The notes beneath the pieces were generated by a model. The model saw only the letters and a program-made list of their open reading frames with translations, ran no database searches and had not been told where the DNA came from. A program made the translations under genes and the position numbers. Positions 19,513-20,531 of a DNA stretch of 20,531 nt are shown here, piece by piece. Origin of the DNA: JBOGJI01 sp050747865 (GTDB taxonomy: Bacteria > Acidobacteriota > Thermoanaerobaculia > Multivoradales > JAHEKO01); assembly GCA_050747865.1 (NCBI GenBank), contig JBOGJI010000229.1, positions 1 to 20,531 on the forward strand, read 5' to 3'. Position 1 is the first letter of the stretch, and each line of letters begins with the position of its first letter.

Positions 19513-20187
19513 TCACCATGTAGATGGCGCCTGATCTCGCGGCACGTGGAGGCCGACCCAGACGGGGCTGTCCTTGAGCGTGTAGCGCCGCACCTCGGTC
19601 GAGCGCAGGGCCTCGACCAGCGCGGAGAAGCGGGTCGGATCCTCGGTCTCGTAGACCACCACGAACTCCTGGTCCCCGAGCCCGTGGCTGTAGAGCAGGA
19701 GCTGGTCGACGTCCTCGAACTCGCGGCCGACGCGAATGTGCCCGCCCATGAGCCGCCGGCGCTCGTCCGGTTCGAGCAGGTACCACTCCGCCGTCTTGGC
19801 GAACGGGTAGACGACCAGGCAGGGCCGGCGCTCCCCGTCGAGAGGATCGATGCCGCGCTCGGAGGCCTTGCCCACGTACTGCGAGGGCCGCGTCACGCCC
19901 CACAGCGTCGCCACTGGATCGGCGTGCCGGCGGAGCGGCTGCAGCGCCCGGCCGGCGTCCTCGAGTCGCTGCAAGACCTCGGAGCCCTGCGCGAACGGCG
20001 CCGTGGTCCACACCAGCAGATCGACGTCCGCGCGAGTCGGAAAGACCCGGTAGAGCTCGGCCCGTTGGGAGCCGGTGAGCGCCGGCGCGATCCGCCGCCA
20101 GGCCTCCTGGCGCTCCACCGCCCCCATCTCCCACCACCTGCCGCGGAAGCGGAACGCCGCGAAGTGATTGAACGTCGACTCGGCCAT
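19513..20187 (-). CDS. hemQ: Coproheme decarboxylase (HemQ/ChdC), chlorite-dismutase family
   Basis: This 224-residue protein from ATG 20187 has the family layout. NHFAAFRF begins the first ferredoxin-like half. The second half contains VVYPFAKTAEWYLL, with Tyr127 in the Y-P-x-x-K pattern of the radical-forming tyrosine, then RRLMGGHIRVGREF, with His150 as candidate heme ligand, then LLYSHGLGDQEFVVVYETED. It lacks the Arg-based chlorite-dismutase signature as far as can be judged. Function is inferred as H2O2-dependent decarboxylation of coproheme to heme b, after hemH. A longer in-frame extension upstream (to 20511) has low-complexity Arg-rich sequence and is not homologous, so ATG 20187 is preferred despite a weak ribosome-binding site. 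TACGAT (20207-20202) may be its -10 box. Confidence 0.9.
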   Translation of the reverse strand: MAESTFNHFAAFRFRGRWWEMGAVERQEAWRRIAPALTGSQRAELYRVFPTRADVDLLVWTTAPFAQGSEVLQRLEDAGRALQPLRRHADPVATLWGVTRPSQYVGKASERGIDPLDGERRPCLVVYPFAKTAEWYLLEPDERRRLMGGHIRVGREFEDVDQLLLYSHGLGDQEFVVVYETEDPTRFSALVEALRSTEVRRYTLKDSPVWVGLHVPRDQAPSTW

Positions 20188-20370
20188 CGCAGGGCCGCAG
20201 GATCGTAGCACCCGAAGAGCGTTGTCGAGAGCACCGGCATCGGCCCGCCATGCCCCGCAGGACTGTGTTTGTGTGGCCGTACGCAAGGCGTAGGGTGGAC
20301 TCGGCGCGTGCGCGGTCCCGGGCATCCTGCCCTGAGCCCTTCGCGGCCGCGGACAGAAGGAGGAGAGACG

Positions 20371-20531
20371 ATGTTGCGACCCCCATGGAAACCGATTGCA
20401 GTTTTGGCGGTGGGTGTCCTGCTGGCGCTTGCGGCCGGCGTGCCGCCGGAGCCGTCGGCCGCAGCGCAGGACACCGCTGACGCCCAAGCGGAGCTCATGG
20501 ACCCGCGGCACTCCGACGGGCTGACGCGCGA
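20371..20531 (+). CDS. N-terminus of an exported protein of unknown function (partial)
   Basis: The start ATG at 20371 follows a strong AAGGAGGAG (20357-20365). It opens with a signal-peptide-like sequence: MLRPPWKP, a hydrophobic core IAVLAVGVLLALAAGV and an Ala-rich cleavage region ending PSAAAQD. Fifty-three codons are present before the window ends, with no stop. The mature part seen so far (DTADAQAELMDPRHSDG) is not recognisable. It is divergent from hemQ; a TTGTGT/TAGGGT pair (about 20269-20296) could be its promoter, with low certainty. Confidence 0.8.
   Translation, partial: MLRPPWKPIAVLAVGVLLALAAGVPPEPSAAAQDTADAQAELMDPRHSDGLTR

Noticed and set aside
20202..20228. TCGACA and TACGAT as a hemQ promoter
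   Set aside because: The spacer is only 15 bp and the -35 match is partial, so it is mentioned under hemQ but not called as a feature.

Overview
This GC-rich window looks like a piece of the chromosome of a diderm (outer-membrane) bacterium. The TonB-dependent receptor shows the outer membrane. The paired ferrochelatase and HemQ-type gene indicate the coproporphyrin route to heme. High GC and tight operons with 4-bp start/stop overlaps fit Acidobacteriota or a neighbouring phylum, but that placement is inference only.

Layout. Positions 1-127 (-) hold a 5'-truncated end of an ATP synthase beta-subunit gene. Next come a VapC/Phd-type toxin-antitoxin pair (168-787, -) and a complete histidine operon read leftward from 8308 to 950: hisG, hisC-HAD, hisB, hisH-hisF, hisA-hisI-hisE, hisD. 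Three gene fusions pack the pathway into six polypeptides. The HAD domain fused to HisC is the best candidate for the otherwise missing histidinol-phosphatase. Upstream, also leftward, are an internally deleted DAHP synthase (9650-10096) and a chorismate mutase/prephenate dehydrogenase (8574-9653). Diverging from these, rightward, is an aspartate-to-homocysteine operon (10651-16182): cystathionine gamma-synthase, aspartokinase-homoserine dehydrogenase, cystathionine beta-lyase, aspartate-semialdehyde dehydrogenase. The right end carries a TonB-dependent receptor, ferrochelatase and a HemQ/ChdC-like gene (all -) and the start of an exported protein (+).

Regulation. All three amino-acid operons appear to be controlled by transcription attenuation. 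The his operon has a leader peptide with five His codons (8436-8495). The aromatic operon has a 29-codon leader carrying three Trp and three Tyr codons (10201-10290). The met operon has a SAM-I-clan riboswitch followed by a clean terminator (10408-10601). Each has a recognisable sigma70-type promoter. In both leader-peptide cases the promoter lies so close to the ATG that the mRNA should be leaderless or nearly so.

Most unusual feature. A family of GC-rich palindromic elements of roughly 60-90 bp (core CCTGAARCGGCCGRC plus nested 8-bp hairpins) is inserted in frame inside protein-coding genes: in HisE, three times in the aspartokinase-homoserine dehydrogenase, and probably in the HisH-HisF linker. 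Copies translate in the same frame (PEAAG-, GxRAxKxRGPxAA-like peptides), at domain edges or in loops. This resembles the protein-coding palindromic elements of Rickettsia in behaviour but not obviously in sequence.
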